Assembly: GCA_050298535.1 (NCBI GenBank)
Contig: JBNKUI010000096.1
Span: 62,001 to 126,000, forward strand
Direction: 5' to 3'
Origin: JABDMH01 sp050298535
Lineage (GTDB): Bacteria > Bacteroidota > Bacteroidia > Chitinophagales > Saprospiraceae
Length of the DNA: 64,000 nucleotides
Shown: positions 34,741 through 42,542 of the stretch, one piece after another
Position numbering within the stretch: the stretch's first letter is position 1
Layout: the number at the start of each line of letters is the position of its first letter
The notes under the pieces: generated by a model
The model's input: the letters and a program-made list of their open reading frames with translations, nothing else
Database searches by the model: none
What the model was told of the DNA's origin: nothing
Made by a program: the position numbers and the translations under genes

Positions 34741-36366
34741 CTAACCTAAAAATGGATATCGATAATCATCAGGTGGAAGGAAGTTTTCTTTGATGGTACG
34801 TGGAGACAACCATCGATATAAATTCAAAATCGATCCGGCTTTGTCATTGGTTCCGCTGGCTCTTGCACCCCCAAATGGCTGCTGACCGACCACAGCTCCT
34901 GTAGGCTTGTCATTGATATAAAAATTACCAGCTGCATGTTTCAATCCAGATAAGGCTTTTAATGTAGAGGCTCGATCATTGGAGAAAATAGCACCCGTCA
35001 ATGCATAGGGTGAGGTCTCATTTACCAAAGAAATCACTTCCTCATATTCACTGTCATCATACACATAAATGGTGAGTACAGGTCCAAAGATTTCTTCAAC
35101 CATAGTCTGGTATTTTGGGTCCTTTACCTGCAGCACCGTTGGCTCGATAAAATACCCTTCACTCTTGTCAAATTCACCTCCTGCAATGACACGAACATCT
35201 TTTGCAGACTTTGCCTTCTTAATGTAGCCGGTAATCTTATCAAACGCCTTTTCATCAATGACGGCATTCACAAAATTACCAAAGTCTTCAGGCCTCCCCA
35301 TTTTGAAGGACTTCAGATCGTCTCTAAGATATTGTCGCACCTCTTTCCACATTGATTTGGGCAGATATGCACGTGATGCAGCCGAACACTTTTGTCCCTG
35401 AAACTCAAACGCTCCACGGGCAAGAGCGGTCGCTACCTGCTTAGGGTTGGCCGAGGAGTGAGCCAGGACAAAATCTTTACCCCCCGTTTCACCCACTATT
35501 CTGGGGTAAGAATTATACTTCTTTATATTCTCGCCTATTGTTTTCCACAGCAATTGAAATACTCCTGTACTCCCTGTGAAATGTAGTCCTGCAAATTCGG
35601 GATGATTAAAGACTACCTTACCTGCCTGAGGTCCGTCCACATAAATCAAATTAATGACACCGTCCGGCAGACCTGCCTGCTGTAGAATTTCCATAATCAG
35701 GTGAGCGGAATAAATCTGAGTCTCTGCACACTTCCACACCACTGTATTACCCAGTAGTGCAGGTGCTCCCGGCAAGTTGCCCGCAATGGAGGTAAAGTTG
35801 AAAGGAGTGATGGCGAATACAAATCCCTCCAAAGGTCGGTACTCCAGCCGGTTCCAAACACCTTTGGGACTAATCGGTTGTTGCTGATAAATCTCGGTCA
35901 TAAATTTCGCATTGAAGCGAAAGAAATCGGCGAGCTCAGCGACACAATCGATTTCAGCCTGGTACACATTCTTGGATTGGCAAAGCATGGTAGCTGCATT
36001 CATTCTCTGGCGAAATGGTCCACTGATCATATCCGCCGCTCTCAAAAAAATTGCCGCCCGATCTTCCCACGGCATATTTTCCCATGCAGGCTTGGCAGCC
36101 AGTGCCGCATCGATGGCCATCTTCACATGTTTAGAATTGCCATAACTATGTTTCCCCAATGTTTCTGCGTGGGCATGTGGTGGATGAATACTGATTTTCC
36201 TGCGGGTACGCACCTCCTTACCTCCTATGATCATCGGAATGTCCTTTTCCTTTGACGATTCTTCCTTCAAGGTCTTTGTTAATTCTTCCCTTTCAGGAGA
36301 TCCAGGGGCATAGGACAAAACGGGCTCGTTTACTATGGGAGGTAGTTGGAAGGATGCATCACTCAT
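34741..36366 (-). CDS. pruA: L-glutamate gamma-semialdehyde dehydrogenase (P5C dehydrogenase)
   Basis: About 541 residues, the length of the stand-alone eukaryote-like P5C dehydrogenase. Motifs: ITPFNFTSIAGNLPGAPALL (coenzyme-binding start), FTGSTGVF, the general-base region VGETGGKDF and the catalytic Cys in FQGQKCSAASRAY (near residue 326). C-terminal QPFGGARASGTNDKAGS closes the active site. It oxidises glutamate semialdehyde to glutamate with NAD in proline breakdown. I use the ATG at 36366 (MSDASFQLPP); three extra residues are possible. A TATCTTTG element lies 26-33 bp upstream of this start. Confidence 0.93.
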   Translation of the reverse strand: MSDASFQLPPIVNEPVLSYAPGSPEREELTKTLKEESSKEKDIPMIIGGKEVRTRRKISIHPPHAHAETLGKHSYGNSKHVKMAIDAALAAKPAWENMPWEDRAAIFLRAADMISGPFRQRMNAATMLCQSKNVYQAEIDCVAELADFFRFNAKFMTEIYQQQPISPKGVWNRLEYRPLEGFVFAITPFNFTSIAGNLPGAPALLGNTVVWKCAETQIYSAHLIMEILQQAGLPDGVINLIYVDGPQAGKVVFNHPEFAGLHFTGSTGVFQLLWKTIGENIKKYNSYPRIVGETGGKDFVLAHSSANPKQVATALARGAFEFQGQKCSAASRAYLPKSMWKEVRQYLRDDLKSFKMGRPEDFGNFVNAVIDEKAFDKITGYIKKAKSAKDVRVIAGGEFDKSEGYFIEPTVLQVKDPKYQTMVEEIFGPVLTIYVYDDSEYEEVISLVNETSPYALTGAIFSNDRASTLKALSGLKHAAGNFYINDKPTGAVVGQQPFGGARASGTNDKAGSILNLYRWLSPRTIKENFLPPDDYRYPFLG

Positions 36367-36391
36367 ACTTTTCACATTTTAATTACTGAAA

Positions 36392-36399
36392 CAAAGATA
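36392..36399 (-). promoter_or_regulatory. Promoter -7 element for pruA
   Basis: On the minus strand the sequence is TATCTTTG, a perfect match to the Bacteroidota TAnnTTTG element, 26 bp upstream of the pruA start codon. The -33 TTTG partner is not clear, only a TTT-containing stretch about 21 bp further up. Confidence 0.45.
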
Positions 36400-36442
36400 G
36401 CACTCTGCTATCACACCATAAACAGTACGTCTATCAGGATGT

Positions 36443-36913
36443 TCAATGTTGGATTTTGATCTGCTCAGGTATGAAAGGCGTGGCATCTCCCCCACCTTTG
36501 AGGATTTCTCTTACAATCGTGCTACTAATATGGGAAAAGGCCGGGCGACTGATAAAAAAGACGGTTTCTAAATCGCCACCCACGATTTGATTCAATTGGC
36601 TGATCGTCTTTTCATAATCGAAGTCAGAAGCGTTTCTCAAACCTCTTATCATATATTTCGCTCCGATCTCACGACAGTAATGAGCTGTGAGTCCTTCATA
36701 GTGATCTATCGATACATTAGCAAAGGAGCTAAAGACGTCCTCTAGCCAGGTGAGACGGGTCTTTAGGGGATACAGATAGTCTTTCTGACTATTTTCCCCA
36801 ATTGCCACCCGTATCTCATCGAATAATGGGGCTGCCCGCCTTATGATGTCGACATGCCCCAGAGTGATGGGATCGAATGAACCGGGAAATACTGCCACCT
36901 TGACATCTGTCAT
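36443..36913 (-). CDS. coaD: Phosphopantetheine adenylyltransferase
   Basis: A 156-residue CoaD of normal length. VFPGSFDPITLGHVDII carries the TxGH nucleotidyltransferase motif, MIRGLRNASDFDYE the phosphopantetheine-contact region, and ISSTIVREI the C-terminal signature. It makes dephospho-CoA from ATP and 4'-phosphopantetheine. I place the start at 36913 (MTDVKVAVFPGS), since the longer in-frame extension upstream overlaps the preceding oxidoreductase and has no family match. It follows that gene by 10 bp. Confidence 0.95.
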   Translation of the reverse strand: MTDVKVAVFPGSFDPITLGHVDIIRRAAPLFDEIRVAIGENSQKDYLYPLKTRLTWLEDVFSSFANVSIDHYEGLTAHYCREIGAKYMIRGLRNASDFDYEKTISQLNQIVGGDLETVFFISRPAFSHISSTIVREILKGGGDATPFIPEQIKIQH

Positions 36914-36923
36914 AAAATCGAAA

Positions 36924-38291
36924 TTATATATTTGAAGGGTCTGGATGCTGATATGGATTTCGATAAGCCCTTGCAAGCTTTTCGGTAGCTTCTGCATCCC
37001 CAGGTATCGTCCGTGTGTGCGGATCATATACCAATGGACGCCCCAGGTCCAGGGACATATTAGCCAAAATACAACTGGCTGTGGATATATGACCTTCCTC
37101 GATATCTGCAACTGGTTTGGTTCCATGATCGATGGCGTGAATGAAGTCCATCATATGGGCACGCATCGCAGGAGCGGCAAACAACTCAATAGAATCCTCT
37201 GTCAGATCTTCGGGAAAGTTCGTTCGATCAATTTCCACATCCTGATGTACAGTCTCACCGTCACCCTGCGGAATAAAATCAAATCCACGAACGCTAGCCT
37301 CCAGAGTACCCTTGTCGCCATAGATTTTAAATGCCCACGGATAGTCTGGATCAGCAGCCCGTCCCCAGGTCCTATGCTGCCAGACCATGTTCATATCATC
37401 GTATTCGAATATGGCTGTTTGCGTGTCGGGTATATTGGATTTGCTTTCAGTTTGAACCAGAATTCCACCCGTGCTGGTGATTTTATTTGGCCATCCCTTA
37501 TCAAGCATCCATCGTGCTGCATCATACATGTGAATACACATATCGCCCATGATACCATTACTGTACTCCATGAAAGCTCGCCACCATCCCCGATGTGGAA
37601 GGTTGTCATAGGGTCTCAAGGGGGCCGGTCCCGTCCATAGGTCATAATTCAGAAAGTCAGGCACGGGTTTGATGTCAGGATTTGAGCGGTTGCGCATATG
37701 ATAATAACAACACAGCTCTACATGAGCCACATCTCCGAGCATACCCGTATCCACAAACCTCTTCTTTGCATCCACTAGATGAGGCGTGCTGCGACGCTGA
37801 GTTCCAACCTGCACGACCTTGTTGTATTTCCTTGCAGCTGCCAGCATCGCTTCACCTTCCTGTACATCCACACTGATAGGCTTCTGCACAAAAACATGGG
37901 CTCCTGCCTTTAAGGCGTCAATGCACTGTAAAGCATGCCAGTGATCGGGGGTACCGATTAATATGATATCAAACTCATGATTTTCCAGCATAGTCTGATA
38001 GTTCTCATAGGTCCTGGGTCTGTTTCCGGACTTTTGGCGTTTGCTGATAAGGTCAGCTGCACCCTCGACGTGGTTCTTATCTACATCAGACACAGCTACA
38101 ACCTCTACAGGGGTCACTTGTATCAATCTAAACAAGTCACTCTTACCATACCAACCAGAGCCGATCAACCCCACTCTTCTAGGTTGTGTTTGAAAAACAC
38201 TTTCCAATGCGGAGGGTCCGAACATAGATAGGGCAAGAGATGCAGCACCCGTCTTAAGAAATCTTCTACGATTGATATAGAATGAATGCAT
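36924..38291 (-). CDS. Gfo/Idh/MocA family oxidoreductase with Tat-type signal
   Basis: About 455 residues. The N-terminus MHSFYINRRRFLKTGAASLALS has a twin-arginine RRRFLK motif, so it should be exported folded. A Rossmann start VGLIGSGWYGKSD follows, then VVAVSDVD, GTPDHWHALQC and the catalytic-Lys motif VQKPIS in place of EKP. The C-terminal half includes HRGWWRAFMEYSNGIMGDMC and GTKPVADIEEG. Exported members act on sugars or glycosides with NAD(P). An ATG at 38342 is in frame but would bury the Tat signal 17 residues in. Substrate unknown. Confidence 0.9.
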   Translation of the reverse strand: MHSFYINRRRFLKTGAASLALSMFGPSALESVFQTQPRRVGLIGSGWYGKSDLFRLIQVTPVEVVAVSDVDKNHVEGAADLISKRQKSGNRPRTYENYQTMLENHEFDIILIGTPDHWHALQCIDALKAGAHVFVQKPISVDVQEGEAMLAAARKYNKVVQVGTQRRSTPHLVDAKKRFVDTGMLGDVAHVELCCYYHMRNRSNPDIKPVPDFLNYDLWTGPAPLRPYDNLPHRGWWRAFMEYSNGIMGDMCIHMYDAARWMLDKGWPNKITSTGGILVQTESKSNIPDTQTAIFEYDDMNMVWQHRTWGRAADPDYPWAFKIYGDKGTLEASVRGFDFIPQGDGETVHQDVEIDRTNFPEDLTEDSIELFAAPAMRAHMMDFIHAIDHGTKPVADIEEGHISTASCILANMSLDLGRPLVYDPHTRTIPGDAEATEKLARAYRNPYQHPDPSNI

Positions 38292-38428
38292 GAATACAGT
38301 ATGTTTTGTGATTGCGAAATAAGTAGGGACTACCCTATCCACAGGAAAGATAAAGTTTGTCTCTGACTAGACCCAATAATGGGATAGCCTTTTCCGGAAC
38401 ATCGCAAGATTTAGAAGTGAGGAAGTAT

Positions 38429-39055
38429 TCAAGATCTCTGGAGGTCCAGATAGGCCGCAACAAGACCGGTAATGGATCTATAAGTATCCAGCTCACTGTC
38501 TAAAAAAGCTGTAGGTGTCATCCAACGATGATCGGTAATTTGTTCTTCTACCTGGAGTTTCACCTCACCGTTCAACACGTTCATTTCATACCAATTGGTT
38601 TTCTTCAAAATGCGAGTGCCATCAGGTTCTCGATAGGTGTGCCAGGTGTTGATAATTTTCGATTCTATGACACATTTAAGCCCCGTCTCTTCAAAGACTT
38701 CTCGAATGGCCGTTTGTGGAGCTTTTTCGCCTCTATCCTTTTTCCCCTTGGGCAGATCCCACTTAGACATTCTCTCGATAAAAAGACACTTTTCATCCTC
38801 CCTTCGCACGATTCCACCTGCCGCTTTGATGACCTTGTAAATACCTTTAAAAGCCTTCCACATTTGAGGTAGATCATCATGGTAAACACCGAAGGTCATC
38901 TTATCGGGATTCTTCTCCAATTTGTCTATAACATTGAAAAGTGTAGAGGTTCGGCCTGCAAAAGGTATGCCTGTATCCATTTGAATATCAGAAGTTTGCA
39001 TTTCCACTAGTGAGCTCAGAACCAACAAATTTTCATTTATATAGATTTTGTACAT
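38429..39055 (-). CDS. NUDIX hydrolase
   Basis: A 208-residue protein. The Nudix box is complete: G-K-K-D-R-G-E-KAPQTAI-R-E-V-F-E-E-T-G, i.e. GX5EX7REVXEEXG. A 75-residue N-terminal extension beginning MYKIYINENLLVL matches the front of a group of Bacteroidota NUDIX proteins, so I keep the start at 39055. Substrate (nucleoside diphosphate derivative) unknown. The start is only 26 bp from the divergent pyrE start and overlaps the likely pyrE promoter element. Confidence 0.88.
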   Translation of the reverse strand: MYKIYINENLLVLSSLVEMQTSDIQMDTGIPFAGRTSTLFNVIDKLEKNPDKMTFGVYHDDLPQMWKAFKGIYKVIKAAGGIVRREDEKCLFIERMSKWDLPKGKKDRGEKAPQTAIREVFEETGLKCVIESKIINTWHTYREPDGTRILKKTNWYEMNVLNGEVKLQVEEQITDHRWMTPTAFLDSELDTYRSITGLVAAYLDLQRS

Positions 39056-39058
39056 TTG
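39051..39058 (+). promoter_or_regulatory. Promoter -7 element for pyrE
   Basis: TACATTTG, a perfect TAnnTTTG match 23 bp upstream of the pyrE ATG. It lies over the start codon (39053-39055) of the divergent NUDIX gene. The -33 partner is weak. Confidence 0.45.
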
Positions 39059-39081
39059 TCAGAATTTTTTTGAAAGCATCT

Positions 39082-39714
39082 ATGAAGGATCACACCCAAA
39101 AGGTAGCCGAACTACTCCTGCAAATAAAGGCAATAAAGCTCAACGCAAAAAATCCTTTTACATGGGCATCAGGTATTAAATCACCTATTTATTGTGACAA
39201 CAGACTTTCACTCTCCTTTCCATTTGTCAGGAACCAGATCAAACATGCACTTGTAGAGAAATCGAGGTTATTTGGCTCATTCGAGGTAGTGGCGGGTGTA
39301 GCTACAGCAGGTATTCCTCATGGAGCCCTACTCGCTGACGCGTTGGGTCTGCCTTTCATCTACGTGCGGGGCTCTGCAAAAGGACACGGACGAAAAAATC
39401 GTATTGAGGGACAGATTAAAAGTGGTCAAAAAGCGCTTGTAGTTGAAGATTTAATCAGTACAGCCGGTAGCAGCCTGGATGCGATCTCAGCTTTGGAAGA
39501 AGATGGCGTAGAAATTGCAGGTTTGTTAGCCATATTTACCTATGGTTTCAATCTGGCAGAAGAGCGGTTGAACAAGAGAGGCATTAAAACAGAGACACTT
39601 ACAGACTATATAACACTCCTATCCGTAGCTAAAGAAATGAATTATATTGATCAAAAAGATCAGGAAATACTAGCTACTTGGCGAGAGGCACCTTCCTCTT
39701 GGCATCCGAAATAG
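39082..39714 (+). CDS. pyrE: Orotate phosphoribosyltransferase
   Basis: A 210-residue PyrE of normal length. PFTWASGIKSPIYCDNR is the orotate-binding front, VAGVATAGIPHGALLAD the flexible loop start, and ALVVEDLISTAGSSLDA the PRPP-binding loop. It makes OMP from orotate and PRPP in pyrimidine synthesis. The frame runs 24 codons further upstream without family similarity, so the ATG at 39082 is the start. The M42 peptidase gene follows after 9 bp. Confidence 0.95.
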   Translation: MKDHTQKVAELLLQIKAIKLNAKNPFTWASGIKSPIYCDNRLSLSFPFVRNQIKHALVEKSRLFGSFEVVAGVATAGIPHGALLADALGLPFIYVRGSAKGHGRKNRIEGQIKSGQKALVVEDLISTAGSSLDAISALEEDGVEIAGLLAIFTYGFNLAEERLNKRGIKTETLTDYITLLSVAKEMNYIDQKDQEILATWREAPSSWHPK

Positions 39715-39723
39715 TTAAGACCT

Positions 39724-40803
39724 ATGGCAATAATAACAAAGAAGTCTGAGGCCTTCTTGCAATCTTATTTGAACACAGCTTCTCCCACGGGATTTGAGGC
39801 AGAAGGACAGAAATTATGGGTTGACTATATAAAACCCTTTGTTGATGAGTGGGAACTTGACAGCTATGGTACTGCCTATGCCGTCATTAACCCCGGCAAG
39901 AAGAAGAAGGTGGTCATCGAAGCGCATGCTGACGAAATCTCCTGGTTTGTCAACCACATTACCAAGGATGGATTTATTCATGTGATTCGAAATGGTGGAT
40001 CTGATCACCAAATCGCTCCATCAAAACGAGTAAATATCCATACCAAAAAAGGAATTGTACGGGGTGTCTTCGGATGGCCCGCGATTCATACACGGCATGG
40101 AAAAAACAACAATCTAGCGCCTGCCATTGACAATATTTTTATCGACGTGGGTGCCAAGGACAACAAAGAGGTCGAAGAGATGGGCGTGCATGTAGGCTGT
40201 GTTATCACCTACGGTTCAGAATTCGAAATCCTCAATAAGAACTTCTACCTGGGGCGTGCCCTTGACAACAGATTGGGTGGCTTCGCCATCGCCGAAGTAG
40301 CAAGATTACTGCATAGTCGAAAGAAAAAATTGCCTTACAGTCTGTATGTCGTTAATGCGGTTCAGGAAGAAGTCGGCCTCCGAGGAGCTCAGATGGTAGC
40401 GCATGCCATAAAGCCCGATGTGGCCATTATCACTGATGTGACTCACGATACGAAGACCCCAATGATTAATATAAAAAAACATGGTGAGACCAAATGTGGA
40501 GATGGCCCATCTATCACCTATGCACCCGCTGTACATAATTTAGTACGTGAGCTCATTATCGAGACGGCCGAGGAAAAAAAGATACCTTTCCAGAGAGCGG
40601 CTTCTTCAAGAAGTACCGGGACAGACACTGATGCATTTGCATACTCAAATGCAGGTGTGCCTTCGGCCTTAATATCACTGCCGCTTCGCTACATGCATAC
40701 GACAGTGGAGATGGCGCACAAGGATGATGTAGAAAATCTAATTAAGCTGATTTATGAAACTCTCCAAAAAATTAAAGCGCGAGATTCGTACAGATATTTT
40801 TAG
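39724..40803 (+). CDS. M42 family aminopeptidase
   Basis: A 359-residue cytoplasmic metallopeptidase. Metal and catalytic residues are in place: IEAHADEISWF (His and Asp), RALDNRLGGF (bridging Asp), VQEEVGLRGAQM (catalytic Glu pair) and a late RYMHTTVEM (last His). The dodecameric TET-type aminopeptidases of this family trim peptides after the proteasome or other proteases. It is 9 bp behind pyrE, probably co-transcribed. Full length. Confidence 0.93.
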   Translation: MAIITKKSEAFLQSYLNTASPTGFEAEGQKLWVDYIKPFVDEWELDSYGTAYAVINPGKKKKVVIEAHADEISWFVNHITKDGFIHVIRNGGSDHQIAPSKRVNIHTKKGIVRGVFGWPAIHTRHGKNNNLAPAIDNIFIDVGAKDNKEVEEMGVHVGCVITYGSEFEILNKNFYLGRALDNRLGGFAIAEVARLLHSRKKKLPYSLYVVNAVQEEVGLRGAQMVAHAIKPDVAIITDVTHDTKTPMINIKKHGETKCGDGPSITYAPAVHNLVRELIIETAEEKKIPFQRAASSRSTGTDTDAFAYSNAGVPSALISLPLRYMHTTVEMAHKDDVENLIKLIYETLQKIKARDSYRYF

Positions 40804-40833
40804 ACCTATGGTCTACAACCATTAGCCAAGTAG

Positions 40834-40850
40834 AAATCAAATTGATTTTT
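40834..40850. terminator. Weak hairpin with T-run between convergent genes
   Basis: AAATCAA-a-TTGATTT followed by TT, between the M42 stop (40803) and the end of the convergent gene at 40919. The stem is AT-rich and the loop too tight, so termination is only a possibility. Confidence 0.25.
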
Positions 40851-40918
40851 CTTCTAAGTAAAAAATCAATTTATGCTTTGACAATTAAAGAAGCTCTACA
40901 TAGGAACGTATTTCCGAA

Positions 40919-42505
40919 TCACTTCAATGCGGGTGTGATTTCAAATGGGAAATGAGTCTTTTGACAGGTGCCATTTTCTACTCGTACCACTTCTATAATG
41001 AAATTGCCGGTCTGGTCTCCTGCGGTAAACTCAAAGCTAGATTTACCATTATCAGCAGGAGCTTCCGGATCCCAAAACAAACGCGGATTTACCGAAGGGA
41101 TATCTCCATTCTGAAGCGGACGGACAGGGGTGATTACGGGCTCTTGCATTCCATTCATCGAGATACCGGGAAGTTTTACTTCATCAGGCAAAGTAAATTG
41201 ACGATCCATCATTTCTACAACGACAAGACCACCTGTCCCCATGAGATTGAGTTGAGTCAACGTTTCTCTCTTGTTGTAAATGTCTACTGTCTTTACATCC
41301 CCAAGTGGTAATTCTCCCAGATAATTATAGTCCTGTGTATAGTAGTCGTTAACTTTAAATATCGGGTCTGTCCGATAATAATTTCGAATATTATCTTTTT
41401 CATACAGCATTTTCACTTCGAACCCATCACGCTTTCTCCTGTATTTGAGCGGCGTAACAGTTTCACGAAAAACATCCGCAAAAATACCCGTCAGTGCCAG
41501 ATCCTGTACATCAATACTGAAGTCTGGATCTCTCGAAAATAATTCCGCTCTCTCTGCAGGTGCTTGTTCCAGCACCTCCAGATGATCAAATAGGCCATGA
41601 ATAATTTTTCGCTGTTGGTATTGCTGACGATACTTCTCCAGGTCAGGATCAACATCATATGCAAAATCATCCACAACACTACTCATCTGATCAATGATGC
41701 TTACTTCTGTCGGCCGGGATAGGAAGTCGAAGAACTGCACAAAAGCTTCTCCATAAAAGGGCGCCAACCCCATTGCAAATGCATCTCCTGGTACAATGCA
41801 CTTAGCAAACTGTAATGCCTGATTGGAGGCACCAAAAAAGAAATTATCATTATATCTTGCCCGGCCCTGCACTTTACGCGTACCTGTCACCGGAATTATT
41901 TGCAGATATCGGCTATCCACTTCGGGAAGTGTCAATGCTCTAATATTTGAAGTCGATTGGTGACTGCCGAGTTGCTCACGAACACAAATGGATATTACTT
42001 CATCCGCATTACCATTTAATATTTCAACATCTACCTTCACAACATCCCCTGGATGAATGGCTTGTTTCCCCAGAGAGATCTGAGCCCCACCATTTTCTAT
42101 AGCAACCGGAGAGGTCTCTTGCCAGGCATAAATTGAGTCTGTCGGTACTCCATCATTAAATATAGAAACCGGAGTACTAATGATATCTACCGGCAGTCCA
42201 GAGGGCCTAAATAAACGCGCTTTGAAAACAAAAACACCGGTCGGCACATCAAAGGGAATTTTAACATAACCTGAGACATATCCCTTTTCTGACAAATGAA
42301 AATGCTCTTTGATCAAATCCGCACTGCTTTCCAATGAAATATGTACCATACAAGTCTCTGTGGTGACATCCTCCAGTGTTAGTGAATAGAGCATGTGCTC
42401 CCCGGAAAAATAATAGGGCTTATCAAAATGAACAAAGCTAGTTTGTGCATTGACAAGGGTAAAAAAGAACATTACCAAGCCACTCGATAAAAAATATTTT
42501 TTCAT
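40919..42505 (-). CDS. Exported protein with macroglobulin-like (MG2-type) N-terminal domain
   Basis: A 528-residue protein with signal peptide ending TLVNAQ. The first domain begins SFVHFDKPYYFSGEHMLYSL, the pattern of MG2-like beta domains that precede TonB-linked or surface proteins in Bacteroidota, with VPTGVFVFKARLF further on. A second beta domain around residue 145 (KQAIHPGDVVKVDVEI) is similar. The rest is unassigned. It is the last gene of the TonB-receptor operon, 37 bp after the receptor stop. It is probably a cell-envelope accessory to the receptor. Confidence 0.65.
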   Translation of the reverse strand: MKKYFLSSGLVMFFFTLVNAQTSFVHFDKPYYFSGEHMLYSLTLEDVTTETCMVHISLESSADLIKEHFHLSEKGYVSGYVKIPFDVPTGVFVFKARLFRPSGLPVDIISTPVSIFNDGVPTDSIYAWQETSPVAIENGGAQISLGKQAIHPGDVVKVDVEILNGNADEVISICVREQLGSHQSTSNIRALTLPEVDSRYLQIIPVTGTRKVQGRARYNDNFFFGASNQALQFAKCIVPGDAFAMGLAPFYGEAFVQFFDFLSRPTEVSIIDQMSSVVDDFAYDVDPDLEKYRQQYQQRKIIHGLFDHLEVLEQAPAERAELFSRDPDFSIDVQDLALTGIFADVFRETVTPLKYRRKRDGFEVKMLYEKDNIRNYYRTDPIFKVNDYYTQDYNYLGELPLGDVKTVDIYNKRETLTQLNLMGTGGLVVVEMMDRQFTLPDEVKLPGISMNGMQEPVITPVRPLQNGDIPSVNPRLFWDPEAPADNGKSSFEFTAGDQTGNFIIEVVRVENGTCQKTHFPFEITPALK

Positions 42506-42542
42506 AATCTATTTTCAGATGGTTCTGTCACCACTTCACATC

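Noticed and set aside
36914..37126. N-terminal extension of coaD
   Set aside because: It overlaps the preceding oxidoreductase gene and makes the protein 71 residues longer than the family.
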